Shown: positions 16,514-26,255 of the stretch, piece by piece | Numbering within the stretch: position 1 is the first letter of the stretch | Layout: the number at the start of each line of letters is the position of its first letter | Origin: Leptospira kirschneri serovar Cynopteri str. 3522 CT | GTDB lineage: Bacteria > Spirochaetota > Leptospiria > Leptospirales > Leptospiraceae | Reading direction: 5' to 3' | NCBI RefSeq assembly: GCF_000243695.2 | Contig: NZ_AHMN02000005.1 | Coordinates: 161,501 to 225,500, forward strand | Length of the DNA: 64,000 nucleotides | The notes under the pieces: generated by a model | Told to the model about the DNA's origin: nothing | The model's database searches: none | What the model saw: only the letters and a program-made list of their open reading frames with translations | Position numbers and translations under genes: made by a program

Positions 16514-16564
16514 AACACAAGGAATCCGAATCGATTGTGTTCTATTCCGATTCCTTGTGTTTTT
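16512..16564. terminator. bidirectional intrinsic terminator
   Basis: A 20-bp stem with one mismatch is formed by the A-rich segment from 16512 and the T-rich segment ending at 16564, with a 13-base loop. A run on one side and T run on the other allow termination of both msrA and the convergent regulator gene. Confidence 0.85.
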
Positions 16565-16572
16565 AAATCTGA

Positions 16573-17244
16573 TCAGCAGAGACGAATCAAAAACATGGTA
16601 AGTCTTTGAAGTTTATCTCTTCCTTGCCCAGGTTGAGGCAAATCTTTTTCGATCGTTTTTCTATAAATCGCTTTGAGATGGTTCTTTAGAGTTCCTGAAT
16701 GTACTCCAAGTTGTTGAATTAGACAAGCTCTTGTCTGACCCGCAACCAAACGTTCACAGATTTTCGCTTCCTGACACGTTAGTCCGTATTCCCTTTGCAG
16801 TTGCGGGAAAAGAGATTCTTTAACTTTTGTGTTTTGAAGATTTTCGGCTGGCATCGACTGTTCTTGGGTTGGAACCGCACCGACCTCGTCTTTCGAAGAA
16901 AGGTCTACTCTACATAAGAAATTTGAAATGTTTCCCGCTTCGTCTCGAAGAGGGGTAATCCTTTCCTTCCAAGCAATCGTTTCTCCTGACCCATTTCGAT
17001 TTAAGAAATTCCCTTCGTATTCTTTGCCTGAAAGAATTGTTTTCCATAATTCTTCGTAGAAACAAGGATCGTGTACACCGGCTTGAAACAACTTCGGATT
17101 TTGCCCAATCAGTTCACTTCTGCTATAACCGGAAAGTGTTTCAAATACCGGATTGATATATTCAATCATCCCGCACCGATTTGTTATAAACATCGCGTGT
17201 GGATATTGATAAAAATAAGAAACTAAAATCGAAGAAAGGTTCAT
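16573..17244 (-). CDS. PAS domain regulator with LuxR-type HTH
   Basis: The 223-residue protein has an N-terminal PAS domain (about 8-115: AMFITNRCGMIEYINPVFE, GYSRSELIGQNPKLF) and a C-terminal helix-turn-helix of the LuxR/GerE type (about 150-200: LTCQEAKICERLVAGQT ... LGVHSGTLKNHLKAIY). It probably senses a ligand or redox state and binds DNA directly. The start at 17244 is chosen because AGGAGGT (17254-17260) lies 9 bases upstream; an in-frame ATG at 17298 has no such site. It is divergent from the effector-binding gene at 17548. Confidence 0.85.
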   Translation of the reverse strand: MNLSSILVSYFYQYPHAMFITNRCGMIEYINPVFETLSGYSRSELIGQNPKLFQAGVHDPCFYEELWKTILSGKEYEGNFLNRNGSGETIAWKERITPLRDEAGNISNFLCRVDLSSKDEVGAVPTQEQSMPAENLQNTKVKESLFPQLQREYGLTCQEAKICERLVAGQTRACLIQQLGVHSGTLKNHLKAIYRKTIEKDLPQPGQGRDKLQRLTMFLIRLC

Positions 17245-17547
<303 letters not shown>

Positions 17548-18003
17548 ATGAAAGAATGTTTCATGCCTCAAAAACATCTTATTGGAATCGGAACTCGTAC
17601 AAAGAATGAAAATGAAATGGGATCAAACGGAAACATTCCGAAATTATGGGAGAAATTTTTCGGTGAAGTTTTACCTAAACTCAAGATCACAGACAAGTTC
17701 ATCTATGCCGTCTACAAAGATTACGAAAGCGACGAAAACGGAGAATACTCTTTTTTCATCGGAGTTCCTTCCGATGAAATTAATATCTTCGAAACAGTTC
17801 AACTTCCGGAAGGAAAATTCTTGGAATTGACTTCGTCAAAAGGTAAAAGTCCGAATATTATCATTGAACTCTGGCAAGTAGTTTGGGCAAACTCGGATAT
17901 AAAACGCAGACGAGCTTTTGAAATAGACTATGAAATTTATCCAATAGATTTTTTGACAACTTCAGAAACTCAAGTTCGTCTTTTTCTTTCCATCAAGGAT
18001 TAA
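17548..18003 (+). CDS. GyrI-like / AraC-type effector-binding domain protein
   Basis: The 151-residue product is a stand-alone effector-binding (SOUL/GyrI-like) domain: HLIGIGTRTKNE at the start, PKLWEKFFGEVLPKL, VYKDYESDENGEYSFFIGVP, LPEGKFLEL, and a C-terminal FEIDYEIYP strand. Such domains bind small hydrophobic molecules; without a DNA-binding domain the role may be ligand scavenging or partner regulation. The ATG at 17548 is preferred because AAGGAAAG precedes it; the frame stays open upstream to 17404 but that stretch lacks domain similarity. Confidence 0.75.
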   Translation: MKECFMPQKHLIGIGTRTKNENEMGSNGNIPKLWEKFFGEVLPKLKITDKFIYAVYKDYESDENGEYSFFIGVPSDEINIFETVQLPEGKFLELTSSKGKSPNIIIELWQVVWANSDIKRRRAFEIDYEIYPIDFLTTSETQVRLFLSIKD

Positions 18004-18241
18004 CAGAATTTTCACAAATACTTTATAAATTCATAAAATACTAAACTATTAATTTTATAATTCTGCACACGAAGGACATCATGTTTTTTTAAATAAACCC
18101 ACGTTTATTTTTACAAACTCTATCGAACAACCCGAGTCGTCGAGGAGGTGTTTTATTGAATTCAGGAAGCGGCATTGGATTTTTTATTTGCCAAGATTTT
18201 CTCCATGAATTTACGTTCAAGAAGAAGTGATGGCTCTAATC

Positions 18242-18405
<164 letters not shown>

Positions 18406-18558
18406 ATCTAGTAGTTTTTTTGAGACAATCCTCCGAAAAGATTGTAATTTGTGAGAGTTCCCCGATTGTTTTATGAGAAAATTTTTTCACAAAACGTGTT
18501 AGTTCCCACAAACCGCAATTTTACAAATAAACTTTCGAAAATCTAAGAATTACTATTT

Positions 18559-18713
18559 TAACGTGAACTCGGGCGTAAGAAAACGAGAAAGAGTTTTCTA
18601 AAGTATGAGTTCCTACAATTTTAGAATTTGCTCGTAAAATCATGATTTGCTGTAGTTCCCACAAATTACAAAAAAATCTTGAATCCTTTGATAAGTTTAA
18701 GAACGCACGTTTA
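18559..18713. repeat. R2b element
   Basis: It begins TAACGTGAACTCGGGCGTAA and ends GAACGCACGTTTA. The interior has GAGTTTTCTAAAGTATGAG and one GTAGTTCCCACA motif instead of the R2 core. Confidence 0.6.
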
Positions 18714-18904
18714 AGATATAAATCCGGTTTAGTAGACATTACTTTCTACTCAGAACTATCCCAAATATTTCTTAATAAAACGTGCTTGGTGATGAAAATT
18801 GATACTACTCAATTTTATAAAATCAGTAAAAAGCACCTTCTTTTCAAATCCAGAGGTATCTAATTTCAATTTTCAAAATTCCATCCTCAAAAGAATTTGA
18901 CCGT

Positions 18905-19531
18905 ATGACAAATCTTCAACTTGTGATCGGTGACAAAAAACTTTCCTCTTGGTCCATGCGTCCTTGGATTTTATTAAAAGAAAAGAATATTCCATTTATT
19001 GAAATTTCTCTAACTCTAAACACACCCGAATTTTACGAAAAAATAAAACTCTATTCCGATGCGCGTAAAGTGCCAGTTCTAATAGACGGAGACGTCAAAA
19101 TCTGGGACACCAACAGCATCGTAGAATACTTGGCAGAAACCTTTCCCGAAAAAAATCTTTGGCCCAAAGATAAAACATTAAGAGCCATCGCTCGTTCCGT
19201 CGTAGCTGAAATGCACTCCGGCTTTTCCGATCTTAGAAAAAATCTACCAATGAAAATAATCGAAAGACTCTACGGCAAATCGTTTCCCGAAGAAGTTTGG
19301 AAAGATATTCAAAGAATTGAATCTATTTGGAAAGACTGTTTGAATTTATATCAAGGTCCTTTTTTATTCGGAAAAGAATTTACGATCGCCGACGCATTTT
19401 ATACTCCCGTTGTGGGAAGATTCATTACATACGGAATAAAACTCGATTCGGAAGCAAATAAATATGTTTCTACGATCAGCGGTCTTCATTCTTATAAAGA
19501 ATGGATAGAAGAAGCTTTAAAAAGTAAGTAA
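18905..19531 (+). CDS. glutathione S-transferase family protein
   Basis: The 208-residue protein has an N-terminal thioredoxin-like domain (LVIGDKKLSSWSMRPWILLK, KVPVLIDGD, DTNSIVEYLAE) with the SSWS/RPW pattern typical of zeta-like and YfcF-like transferases, and an all-helical C-terminal domain from about 95 (FGKEFTIADAFYTPVV). It is likely a cytoplasmic detoxification or isomerase enzyme. It converges on copA; a hairpin between them is listed separately. Confidence 0.9.
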   Translation: MTNLQLVIGDKKLSSWSMRPWILLKEKNIPFIEISLTLNTPEFYEKIKLYSDARKVPVLIDGDVKIWDTNSIVEYLAETFPEKNLWPKDKTLRAIARSVVAEMHSGFSDLRKNLPMKIIERLYGKSFPEEVWKDIQRIESIWKDCLNLYQGPFLFGKEFTIADAFYTPVVGRFITYGIKLDSEANKYVSTISGLHSYKEWIEEALKSK

Positions 19532-19544
19532 TAGAATTTGTGAA

Positions 19545-19574
19545 AACTACTCAGAATTATATAACAGAGTAGTT
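19545..19574. terminator. hairpin between gst and copA
   Basis: AACTACTC (19545-19552) pairs with GAGTAGTT (19567-19574) over a 14-base loop, followed by AAAAAATGAATTTTTTT. It may terminate either of the two convergent genes. Confidence 0.5.
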
Positions 19575-19655
19575 AAAAAATGAATTTTTTTATATATATA
19601 AATTTTCTATAAAAATAAAACATTTTAATATATTAAATTACTAATTTATTAAGAA

Positions 19656-21875
19656 TCAATTTCTTTGTAATCTAAGGGCGTTCAAAACCACCGAAACCGA
19701 ACTGAGAGCCATGGCGCCACCCGCAATCCAGGGTGCTAAAAATCCAGCGGCTGCGATCGGAATAGCTAACGTATTATAGAGTAGCGCCCAGAAAAAATTC
19801 TGTCGAATATTATAAACCGTTTTTCTGCTGATAGTAATAGCATTTACAATCGAATTCAAATCCCCGTTTACGATCACCAAATCGGAAGATTCCATCGCCA
19901 CATCCGTTCCTGTTCCCATAGCAATCCCAAGATCCGAAATCGCAAGCGCGGGGGCATCGTTAATTCCGTCCCCTACCATAGAAACCACTTTTCCCGAACT
20001 TTTTAGATTTTTAACTTCCACGGCTTTTTTTTCCGGAAGAACTTCAGCTAACACATGTTCAATGCCACAATTCTTTGAGATGACTCGAGCCGTTCTTTCG
20101 TTGTCTCCGGTTATCATGTAAATTTCCATACCCAAAGATTTCAATTTTTGGATCGTAGTTGGAGTAGATTCTTTGACCGTATCCGCAAACGTCAATATAG
20201 CGGAATGAACTCCATTCACGCTCAAATGAACGACCGTATTTCCTTCTTCCTCTCTCATTCGTTTCAGATCGTTTAATTCTTGATTCAATTCGATTTCTCT
20301 TTCATAAAATAATCTCTCGGTTCCAATCAATATCCGATTTCCTTCTACGATAGCGGAAATACCTCCTCCGGGTATTGTTTCAAAATTTTCGGGAATCGTT
20401 AAAACAAGACCTTTTTTCTTTGCGCTTTTTACAATCGCTTTTGAAAGAGGATGTTCCGAATTTTGTTCCGCAGAAGCGGCAAGCGTAAGTAAATTATTTT
20501 CTTTAAGTATATTCAAACTTTCTAAACTTTTCAAAACCGGCTTTCCATAAGTTAAGGTTCCCGTCTTATCAAAAACAATCGCGTTTACTTTATGCAAAAT
20601 TTCTAATGCTTCCGCGTTACGAAACAAAATTCCCATAGTAGCCGCTTTTCCGGATCCGGTTAAAACCGAAATCGGAGTCGCCAAACCTAAGGCACAAGGA
20701 CAAGCAACCACAAGTACGGCGATCGCCTTTTCCAGTGCTCCCGAAAAATCAGAAGGTGAAATCCAAAGATACCATACGCATAAGGTAATGATCGAAATCA
20801 AAACAATCACGGGAACAAAAACTTCCGAAATTTGATCGGCAATCCTTTGAATCGGAGCCTTGGTTCCTTGTGCTTCCCGAACCGCTCGAATGATCCCGGA
20901 AAGTAAAGTTTCTTTTCCAACTTTAAAAGCCCTGAACTTGAAAGTCCCGCTTTGATTTAATGAACCCCCATAAACGAAACTGGAAATTGTCTTTTCAACT
21001 GGAATACTTTCTCCAGTTAACATCGATTCGTCGACGGTCGAACTTCCTTCCTCTATCATTCCGTCCACAGGAATACTTTCTCCCGACTTCACCAAAACCA
21101 AATCTCCGGGGCGAACCGCAAGCAAAGGGATCTCTTGAATTTCTTTTTCTCTAACAACGTTCGCTTTTTTAGGTTGTAAATTGACCAAAGATTGAATTGC
21201 CTTCGAAGATTTTCCCTTTACTATATGTTCCAATAACTTTCCAAAAAGAATCAAAGTAATCAATACAGATGAAGTTTCATAATATAGATTAGTTGTTTTA
21301 TGAATATGTGTTTCATTGAAAATAAAAGTCAAATAGACGCTGTAAAAATAAGCCGCAGAAGTTCCTAAAACAACCAGAACGTCCATATTAGCACCCCCAT
21401 TTCTAAGAGCACGAAAACTACCCTTATAAAAAGAAGCGCCAATCCAAAATTGGATTGGAGTAGCTAAAATAAACTGTAACCAAGGGTTCATTAGAAAAGA
21501 TAAATATTCAAAAGTTAGATTGTTTTCGAAATGCCCAACCATACTTAAAAGCAACGGTAAAGACAAAAACACCGAAATAACAACTCTAATTTTCAGTTTT
21601 TTGAATTCTTTTTTCTGGATCTCTCTGTCTATCTCTAGATCCTCGTGAACAACCGCGCGATAACCTAAGGAGTCTATTTTATCCAGTAGGTTTTCTTCCG
21701 AAATTGAAGATTCAAAATTAACCTCCGCAGTTTCCATTGCAAAATTAACTCTTACATCCTTAACCCCCGGTAATTTTTTAAGTCCTTTTTCAATCCTAAG
21801 AGCGCAATTAGCACAGGTCATTCCAATTACGTCTAATGTCATTTTGTTTAAAGGTGCTTCTTGTTGAACTTTCAT
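19656..21875 (-). CDS. copA: copper-exporting P1B-type ATPase
   Basis: CopA pumps Cu(I) out of the cytoplasm. The 739-residue protein has one N-terminal heavy-metal-associated domain (GMTCANC, Cys21 and Cys24), eight predicted membrane helices, the CPCALGL ion-path motif, the phosphorylation site DKTGTLT, the SEHPLSKAI nucleotide-domain motif, GDGINDAPAL, and the final-helix signatures YNTLAIPIAAAG and MALSSVSVVLNALRL that mark the Cu(I) subtype. Its ATG overlaps the stop of the HMA-protein gene in ATGA form. The operon csoR-copZ-copA fits copper-inducible export. Confidence 0.97.
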   Translation of the reverse strand: MKVQQEAPLNKMTLDVIGMTCANCALRIEKGLKKLPGVKDVRVNFAMETAEVNFESSISEENLLDKIDSLGYRAVVHEDLEIDREIQKKEFKKLKIRVVISVFLSLPLLLSMVGHFENNLTFEYLSFLMNPWLQFILATPIQFWIGASFYKGSFRALRNGGANMDVLVVLGTSAAYFYSVYLTFIFNETHIHKTTNLYYETSSVLITLILFGKLLEHIVKGKSSKAIQSLVNLQPKKANVVREKEIQEIPLLAVRPGDLVLVKSGESIPVDGMIEEGSSTVDESMLTGESIPVEKTISSFVYGGSLNQSGTFKFRAFKVGKETLLSGIIRAVREAQGTKAPIQRIADQISEVFVPVIVLISIITLCVWYLWISPSDFSGALEKAIAVLVVACPCALGLATPISVLTGSGKAATMGILFRNAEALEILHKVNAIVFDKTGTLTYGKPVLKSLESLNILKENNLLTLAASAEQNSEHPLSKAIVKSAKKKGLVLTIPENFETIPGGGISAIVEGNRILIGTERLFYEREIELNQELNDLKRMREEEGNTVVHLSVNGVHSAILTFADTVKESTPTTIQKLKSLGMEIYMITGDNERTARVISKNCGIEHVLAEVLPEKKAVEVKNLKSSGKVVSMVGDGINDAPALAISDLGIAMGTGTDVAMESSDLVIVNGDLNSIVNAITISRKTVYNIRQNFFWALLYNTLAIPIAAAGFLAPWIAGGAMALSSVSVVLNALRLQRN

Positions 21876-22072
21876 GTTGGTTTATAACCTTCTTTTAAAA
21901 TAGCGTCTTTAACCTTCGATAATTCTTCTGTAGTTCCTTTTCCGTAATAAACTACTTCCCGATTTTCTAAGTTTGCTTTTCCCGTAAACCCGGCTTCTTT
22001 TAATGCCGACTCAACCGTTTTTAAACAATGTATGCAGGTCATTCCTTCTACAGTTAGTCTGATTTCTTTCAT
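21872..22072 (-). CDS. copZ: CopZ-like copper chaperone
   Basis: This 66-residue protein is a single heavy-metal-associated domain with EGMTCIHC (Cys13 and Cys16) and the typical beta-alpha-beta-beta-alpha-beta length. Such proteins carry Cu(I) to CopA or to the repressor. It lies between csoR (18 bp upstream) and copA (4-bp overlap). Confidence 0.93.
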   Translation of the reverse strand: MKEIRLTVEGMTCIHCLKTVESALKEAGFTGKANLENREVVYYGKGTTEELSKVKDAILKEGYKPT

Positions 22073-22090
22073 TAGATCCTCTTCCTTTAT

Positions 22091-22384
22091 TTACCTAAGA
22101 ACGTAACCTATAGTTCTTATAAATTCTTCTAAAATTTTTGAGTCGTTTCCTCTGATTCTCTCCGTGACACACGTTCGAATATGACTCTTTAGCAATCCCC
22201 TAGATACGCCATCTAATGCCGATTTTACGGAAGATATTTGATTGAGTACTTCGTCGCAATATTTTTCGTTTTCAATCATTCCTTGAATTCCTCGTATCTG
22301 CCCTTCTATTTTTTTTAACCTTAGAATCAGATTTTTACTTTCCTTTGGATCCGATCTAAGTTTGTGTTTTGGTTTATATTTCAT
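22091..22384 (-). CDS. csoR: CsoR-family copper-sensing repressor
   Basis: The 97-residue all-helical protein has the CsoR core LRLKKIEGQIRGIQGMIEN and the Cu(I) ligand set Cys43, His68 and Cys72 (KYCDE, SHIRTC), the C-H-C pattern of copper sensors as opposed to FrmR or RcnR. It is first in the copper operon and is likely autoregulated. The ribosome-binding GAGGGG lies inside a repeated sequence upstream of the ATG that may be its operator. Confidence 0.92.
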   Translation of the reverse strand: MKYKPKHKLRSDPKESKNLILRLKKIEGQIRGIQGMIENEKYCDEVLNQISSVKSALDGVSRGLLKSHIRTCVTERIRGNDSKILEEFIRTIGYVLR

Positions 22385-22407
22385 ATACTATACCCCTCTA
22401 TACTATA
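22384..22407 (-). promoter_or_regulatory. candidate CsoR operator overlapping the csoR ribosome-binding site
   Basis: The 9-mer TATACTATA occurs twice in direct orientation (22384-22392, 22399-22407) around CCCCTC, which is the complement of the csoR Shine-Dalgarno GAGGGG. A G/C tract flanked by TATA-type sequence is characteristic of CsoR sites. This is an inference from layout. Confidence 0.5.
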
Positions 22408-22671
22408 GACTTTGATTTCACTTGTTGGTTGTTTATTTTATACGTCTTTGTGTAAATACTCTTCGTGATTTTTTTCTTAGTTTTAGATTTAGCTCTAATT
22501 AATTTAAAACTTTTAGAAACCGTCTCAAAAATATCTTAGAATCGGCATTTTAAGCAAAGATAAAGTATTGTTGAGACGGTTTTTTACTCGTTCCTATAAA
22601 ATTGATTTCCTAAATGTTTACTATAGAACGGCGTTTCACATAAGTTCTATAAAATCCAATGCAAAAGCGAT

Positions 22672-22840
22672 TGAAGCGTAGAAGAACTCAGCAAAACGTT
22701 CTCTATGGATCGCGTTTGAAACTTAAGGTAAAATATTATATTACGTTTCTTTCATGCAATTTATTGACTGGAGTGGAAAGCGCGGTCCGACTGTCTGTGG
22801 TAAGCCGGATTTGCCCAAATTTTCTTGTCCTGAATTGATA
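22672..22840. repeat. degenerate R2 core
   Basis: One copy of the unit ACTCAGCAAAACGTTCTC with CTATGGATCGCGTTTGAA is followed by ATGCAATTTATTGACTGGAG and TAAGCCGGATTTGCCC, all found in R2 copies at 35496 and 52632. Clear terminal repeats are missing. Confidence 0.5.
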
Positions 22841-22841
22841 T

Positions 22842-23036
22842 TACTGATCCCTATAAAAATAAGTACCGTTAATTCTATCACAAAACGCTGATTCTATGTA
22901 AAATATTAGAGTTGTTGAAAAATTCCATAGTGAAAATTCATAAAATTACTTCAATTGTCCATTCAATCCAATACAAACAGATCAAGAATTAATTTTTCAA
23001 CAACTCTATTAGGTACTTTAATATATAGTTATGAGC
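22842..23036. repeat. R3 element interrupted by R1
   Basis: The left part (TACTGATCCCTATAAAAATA onward) and the right part (AGGTACTTTAATATATAGTT) rejoin exactly to an intact R3 such as 23951-24044 when the R1 copy and one ATT are removed. Confidence 0.75.
22908..23007. mobile_element. R1 element (MITE-like), nested in R3
   Basis: The 100-bp element has ends AGAGTTGTTGAAAAATT and the inverted complement. ATT precedes (22905-22907) and follows (23008-23010), and the empty site is known from other R3 copies. Confidence 0.8.
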
Positions 23037-23133
23037 AGGGTCGTTGAAAGATTAATTTTTTTGTTTCTTATCCATTAAAGTGAATGGATTATGCCGCTTT
23101 TCTAATATTAGATATGAAATTTTCAACAACTCT
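23037..23133. mobile_element. R1 element, degenerate left end
   Basis: The left end GGGTCGTTGAAAGATTAATT is altered; the right end TTTCAACAACTCT is intact. It directly abuts the R3 copy. Confidence 0.55.
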
Positions 23134-23667
23134 ATTGATTATAACTGTTTTTTTAAAGGTTTGGTACAAGTTCTAAAATTTACGAAAATTTCAGAATCTT
23201 TTGAAATGAATTTTTATTTCATGGGGTCTTAAAACGTCGATTTTATGTATAGATCTGATCTTAATGAATACTGAATATTTTGAACTCCAATAACATTTTG
23301 TAATCAAACTCATAGTATTTAATTTTATAGATTTTAATAAAAATCAGGGTTTGATTTATTTTTTAAAAGAAAACCGCAAAGAGATTGGGATAATCTATTT
23401 GTTCATAAAAGTAAAACGGTGAATGAATGTTTAAAATCAAATGAGAAAAAACTTCGAGCGGAATTTTTATGCGCCTGAATTCAACCCGCAAGAATCCATT
23501 TGGTAATAGGGATTGGTAGTTCTTTATATACTGTTATAGTTTTGATATTACAAAATCTGTAGAACCATTATATTCACTTTTTCAATTACAGATCAAAATT
23601 CAAATATAATTCATATGTATATTCAAAATAAACAGATAATCATTGGTCTTTATTAGAATATTCCTAA

Positions 23668-23691
23668 CAGTGAAAAATTTTGTTTTCACTG
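23668..23691 (+). promoter_or_regulatory. 9-bp hairpin upstream of a small open frame
   Basis: CAGTGAAAA pairs perfectly with TTTTCACTG across a 6-base loop. It ends at the G-rich AGGAGC and lies 24 bases before the small open frame at 23715. Its role is unknown. Confidence 0.35.
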
Positions 23692-23714
23692 AGGAGCAAA
23701 AAGGATAACAGAAG

Positions 23715-23912
23715 GTGAAAATGATGAATATAGTTTTAACGATTCTAACTAGTTTCTTTTTATTAGAAACATTAGAAAATCTATATACAAGTTATGTAGA
23801 ATATTTTCTAAAACAGACATCTTTAGATAACGTGCAAAAAATTTCCAAAACGAATCGAAAGCAGAACAAAATACCAATCTTTAAAATTCTAATTTCTCCA
23901 ATTGTTATCTAG
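23715..23912 (+). CDS. possible small membrane or exported protein
   Basis: This 65-codon frame begins ATG preceded by AGAAGGTGA at suitable spacing. The N-terminal 18 residues are hydrophobic (IVLTILTSFFLLETLE) and the C-terminus is basic and then hydrophobic again. No family is recognised and the surroundings are repeat-rich, so it may be spurious. The ribosome-binding site and the upstream hairpin are the only support. Confidence 0.3.
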   Translation: MKMMNIVLTILTSFFLLETLENLYTSYVEYFLKQTSLDNVQKISKTNRKQNKIPIFKILISPIVI

Positions 23913-23950
23913 TTAAGGAATCTCTTAGATGTATCTGATTATAAGATCAA

Positions 23951-24044
23951 TCATAGACCTCTATAAAATTGAGTACCGTTAATTTTATCACAAAACACTG
24001 ATTCCATGCAAAATATTAGGTACTTTATTATATAGTTATGAGTA
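23951..24044. repeat. R3 element, intact
   Basis: It reads from a CTCTATAAAATTGAGTACCG end through CAAAACACTGATTCCATGC to TATATAGTTATGAGTA. It serves as the empty-site reference for the R1 insertion at 22908. Confidence 0.7.
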
Positions 24045-24103
24045 ATTCTAAAAATTCGTATTAGAATTGTTGAAAGATGTTAATAACGATCAAAAAGACG
24101 ATG

Positions 24104-24246
24104 ATAAATGATACTGTATATCTTCCGTTCACTCGGATCGTCCAACTTTTCAAACAGGATCAGAGAAGAACTACTGTATCTGTTTCATATAGTGTTATGG
24201 ATGTTACATGACCACGTCTTAATTTTTCAAAAAAGAGGAGGTAAGA
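24104..24246 (+). promoter_or_regulatory. duplicated leader of the PF07598 genes, copy 1
   Basis: The sequence from ATAAATGATACTGTATATC to the ATG is repeated at 26371-26519. The last 60 bases, including the strong ribosome-binding site GAGGAGG (24235-24241), are identical in both copies. It likely holds the promoter. Confidence 0.6.
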
Positions 24247-26139
24247 ATGGGTCGTTGGATAGTTTTATTATTAGTTTTGTTGGTTTCGATTGGAGTTGGT
24301 TACTCTTACGGTGTAAATCCTGAAATTGTTCCTATTCCATCGAATAAAATTCCTGGTTCGACCATTCAAAGACCTACCGATAAACCCAAAGATAAACCTA
24401 TCAAAATCGTAATCCATGATGGAGGGAGCTTTTGTTATGCTCCAGTTTTTATCGGAGGTAAAAGTTATATTCAGATTGAGCAGTGCTGGGAACAAGAAGT
24501 TAGTAATGCTAGACACGATGTATTTCAAAGAATTTCTTATTACATTAACAACACATGGTTGTGTATTACTGTACCGGAAAGTGTAATTAAGGGAGAAACA
24601 AACTGGGATTATGTAAACCTACAACCTTGTACGATCAATGATCCTCTACAGAGATGGATCGTAAAGGATAACTCCTTTTGGACTGCAGATGAACGTTATC
24701 GGTTAAAGGATTATAAATGGTATGCTTATATCTCAAAAAACTCAGGGGATTACTATGACCATACCTTAGATTCTTCTATGGATGATTGGATTAAGACAGT
24801 AGCCACTCCCGGAAACATTAGCATTCTGACTTCTATCTCTTGGAAATTGGGAAATGATCGTTACTTTATTCGTTCTGGAAGTTCGGATAAAAATACAACA
24901 CCAATCTACTACAATCCTGAAAGTGGACATCTTGCTCAATACAACCCAGTCAGTGGATTGCTCTCTTGTATGTATTCTCAGGTAAATAGTTATGATTGGA
25001 ATTGGGTTAAGTGGGCATTGTGTAGTGATGCACCTATCAGTAAGAATAATCCCGCTTATTGGAATGTATATCTTGAAACTGAAGAAGGTGGGATGATTAC
25101 GGATTATCAAGGCAATGCACTCCGAGTTACTAGATATGGACCGAATTGGGGTGTTGCCTATGCTGCTAAACTTTCTTATTTGAAAAAGGATACTACCAAT
25201 AGTCCTACTTCTCTGTTTTTTGTTGATAGAGATTTATTAAATTGGGTTCGTTACACAGCTAGTAATCTTGGAAAGACAGAACAGTATTGTCCCGCAGGTA
25301 AAAAAGAACATTATAATATAAGAGTAAAAAGAACTCTACCATCTGACTTTCAATTAACTGAGGAGTGGATTAGAAGACTTTACGATATAGCAATTTCAAC
25401 TCCATTTACAAGTCAGGGACAAGTACATGGCATATGCGGTGTTTGTCTGCTTCATACTTTTCAGATGTTGGCAGAACTCCAAGAGTATCATTCCCACGGA
25501 CCTATTCAGGGTGGAGGTTACTTTTTCGATGCACTTCCTGATAGAGATCCTTTTGACTCTTTTAGACAACGTTATCCGGAATTAGATGCATTGCTGGTAG
25601 ATATACCTAGAGTTTATGCTGCTGGCGGTAGCGTTCCGATGGGATTGGCATCCGCCCGAACTATGTTGCCTCAATACGTATGGACACCCTCTCGTGAACT
25701 TACCACTCGGTCAGAGATGTTATCTCACATTACCGCACTTATAAGTTCTCCTCCGGGAAGTATTTGGTTGGGGATGTTTTGGTTTCGTATGCCAGATGGA
25801 ACTACGGGAGGGCATGCCGTTCCAATTCTGAGAACCTCTCAAGGGTTAGTGGTGATTCAAACAAATTCTGCTTCGCTGTCATTTTTCACCTACCGGCGAT
25901 CTTTAACACCTACTACAGATCCGATTCAAGTGATGAATTACTTGGAAATGTCAAGTTGGACTTTGGAAAGATTTGTAACTGCACAGTTAGGGGGGTTTTA
26001 CCACAATACCTTTGACTTCACAATCTCTAACAGGAATTGCACTGGAGAAGGAAGAGATAGAAGAGGTTCAGGAGGATACCCAACCAGAACAACAGTAAAC
26101 CAGTGTTCAGAAGGTAGAGGTAGATGTGTACTACTGTAA
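24247..26139 (+). CDS. PF07598 (DUF1561) virulence-modifying family protein
   Basis: The 630-residue protein has a Sec signal peptide (about 1-21), a short Pro/Lys-rich linker, a ricin-B-like carbohydrate-binding region (about 55-330, with Cys pairs and a QRW motif near 135), and a C-terminal domain from about 365. The C-terminal domain contains GICGVC (Cys397 and Cys400) and GGHAVP (His523), and ends in a Cys-bearing tail (NRNCTGEG). PF07598 proteins are secreted toxin-like proteins; published work reports lectin binding and cytotoxic or DNase activity, which I cannot verify here. GAGGAGG five bases before the ATG fixes the start. Through residue about 385 it is nearly identical to the next gene, with only a handful of differences, whereas the last 240 residues differ widely. 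Confidence 0.96.
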   Translation: MGRWIVLLLVLLVSIGVGYSYGVNPEIVPIPSNKIPGSTIQRPTDKPKDKPIKIVIHDGGSFCYAPVFIGGKSYIQIEQCWEQEVSNARHDVFQRISYYINNTWLCITVPESVIKGETNWDYVNLQPCTINDPLQRWIVKDNSFWTADERYRLKDYKWYAYISKNSGDYYDHTLDSSMDDWIKTVATPGNISILTSISWKLGNDRYFIRSGSSDKNTTPIYYNPESGHLAQYNPVSGLLSCMYSQVNSYDWNWVKWALCSDAPISKNNPAYWNVYLETEEGGMITDYQGNALRVTRYGPNWGVAYAAKLSYLKKDTTNSPTSLFFVDRDLLNWVRYTASNLGKTEQYCPAGKKEHYNIRVKRTLPSDFQLTEEWIRRLYDIAISTPFTSQGQVHGICGVCLLHTFQMLAELQEYHSHGPIQGGGYFFDALPDRDPFDSFRQRYPELDALLVDIPRVYAAGGSVPMGLASARTMLPQYVWTPSRELTTRSEMLSHITALISSPPGSIWLGMFWFRMPDGTTGGHAVPILRTSQGLVVIQTNSASLSFFTYRRSLTPTTDPIQVMNYLEMSSWTLERFVTAQLGGFYHNTFDFTISNRNCTGEGRDRRGSGGYPTRTTVNQCSEGRGRCVLL

Positions 26140-26255
26140 GTGTTCTAATTCAAAACTGAATGAATGTTAAATGTCGAAATAATATTACTTGAATAGTAAG
26201 CTCATAAAATTGAATTATTCACGCTACTCGGAGCTATAAAATAAAATACCTAGTA

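Larger units (their letters stand above)
22408..23714. other. 1.3-kb repeat-filled intergenic region
   Basis: It contains a degenerate R2 core (about 22672-22840), an R3 element interrupted by R1, a second R1 element, and then about 550 bp of AT-rich DNA with no recognisable feature apart from the hairpin at 23668. Confidence 0.6.
23913..24246. other. leader region of the first full PF07598 gene
   Basis: It contains an intact R3 element (23951-24044) and the 143-bp leader (24104-24246) that is repeated before the second PF07598 gene. Confidence 0.6.
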
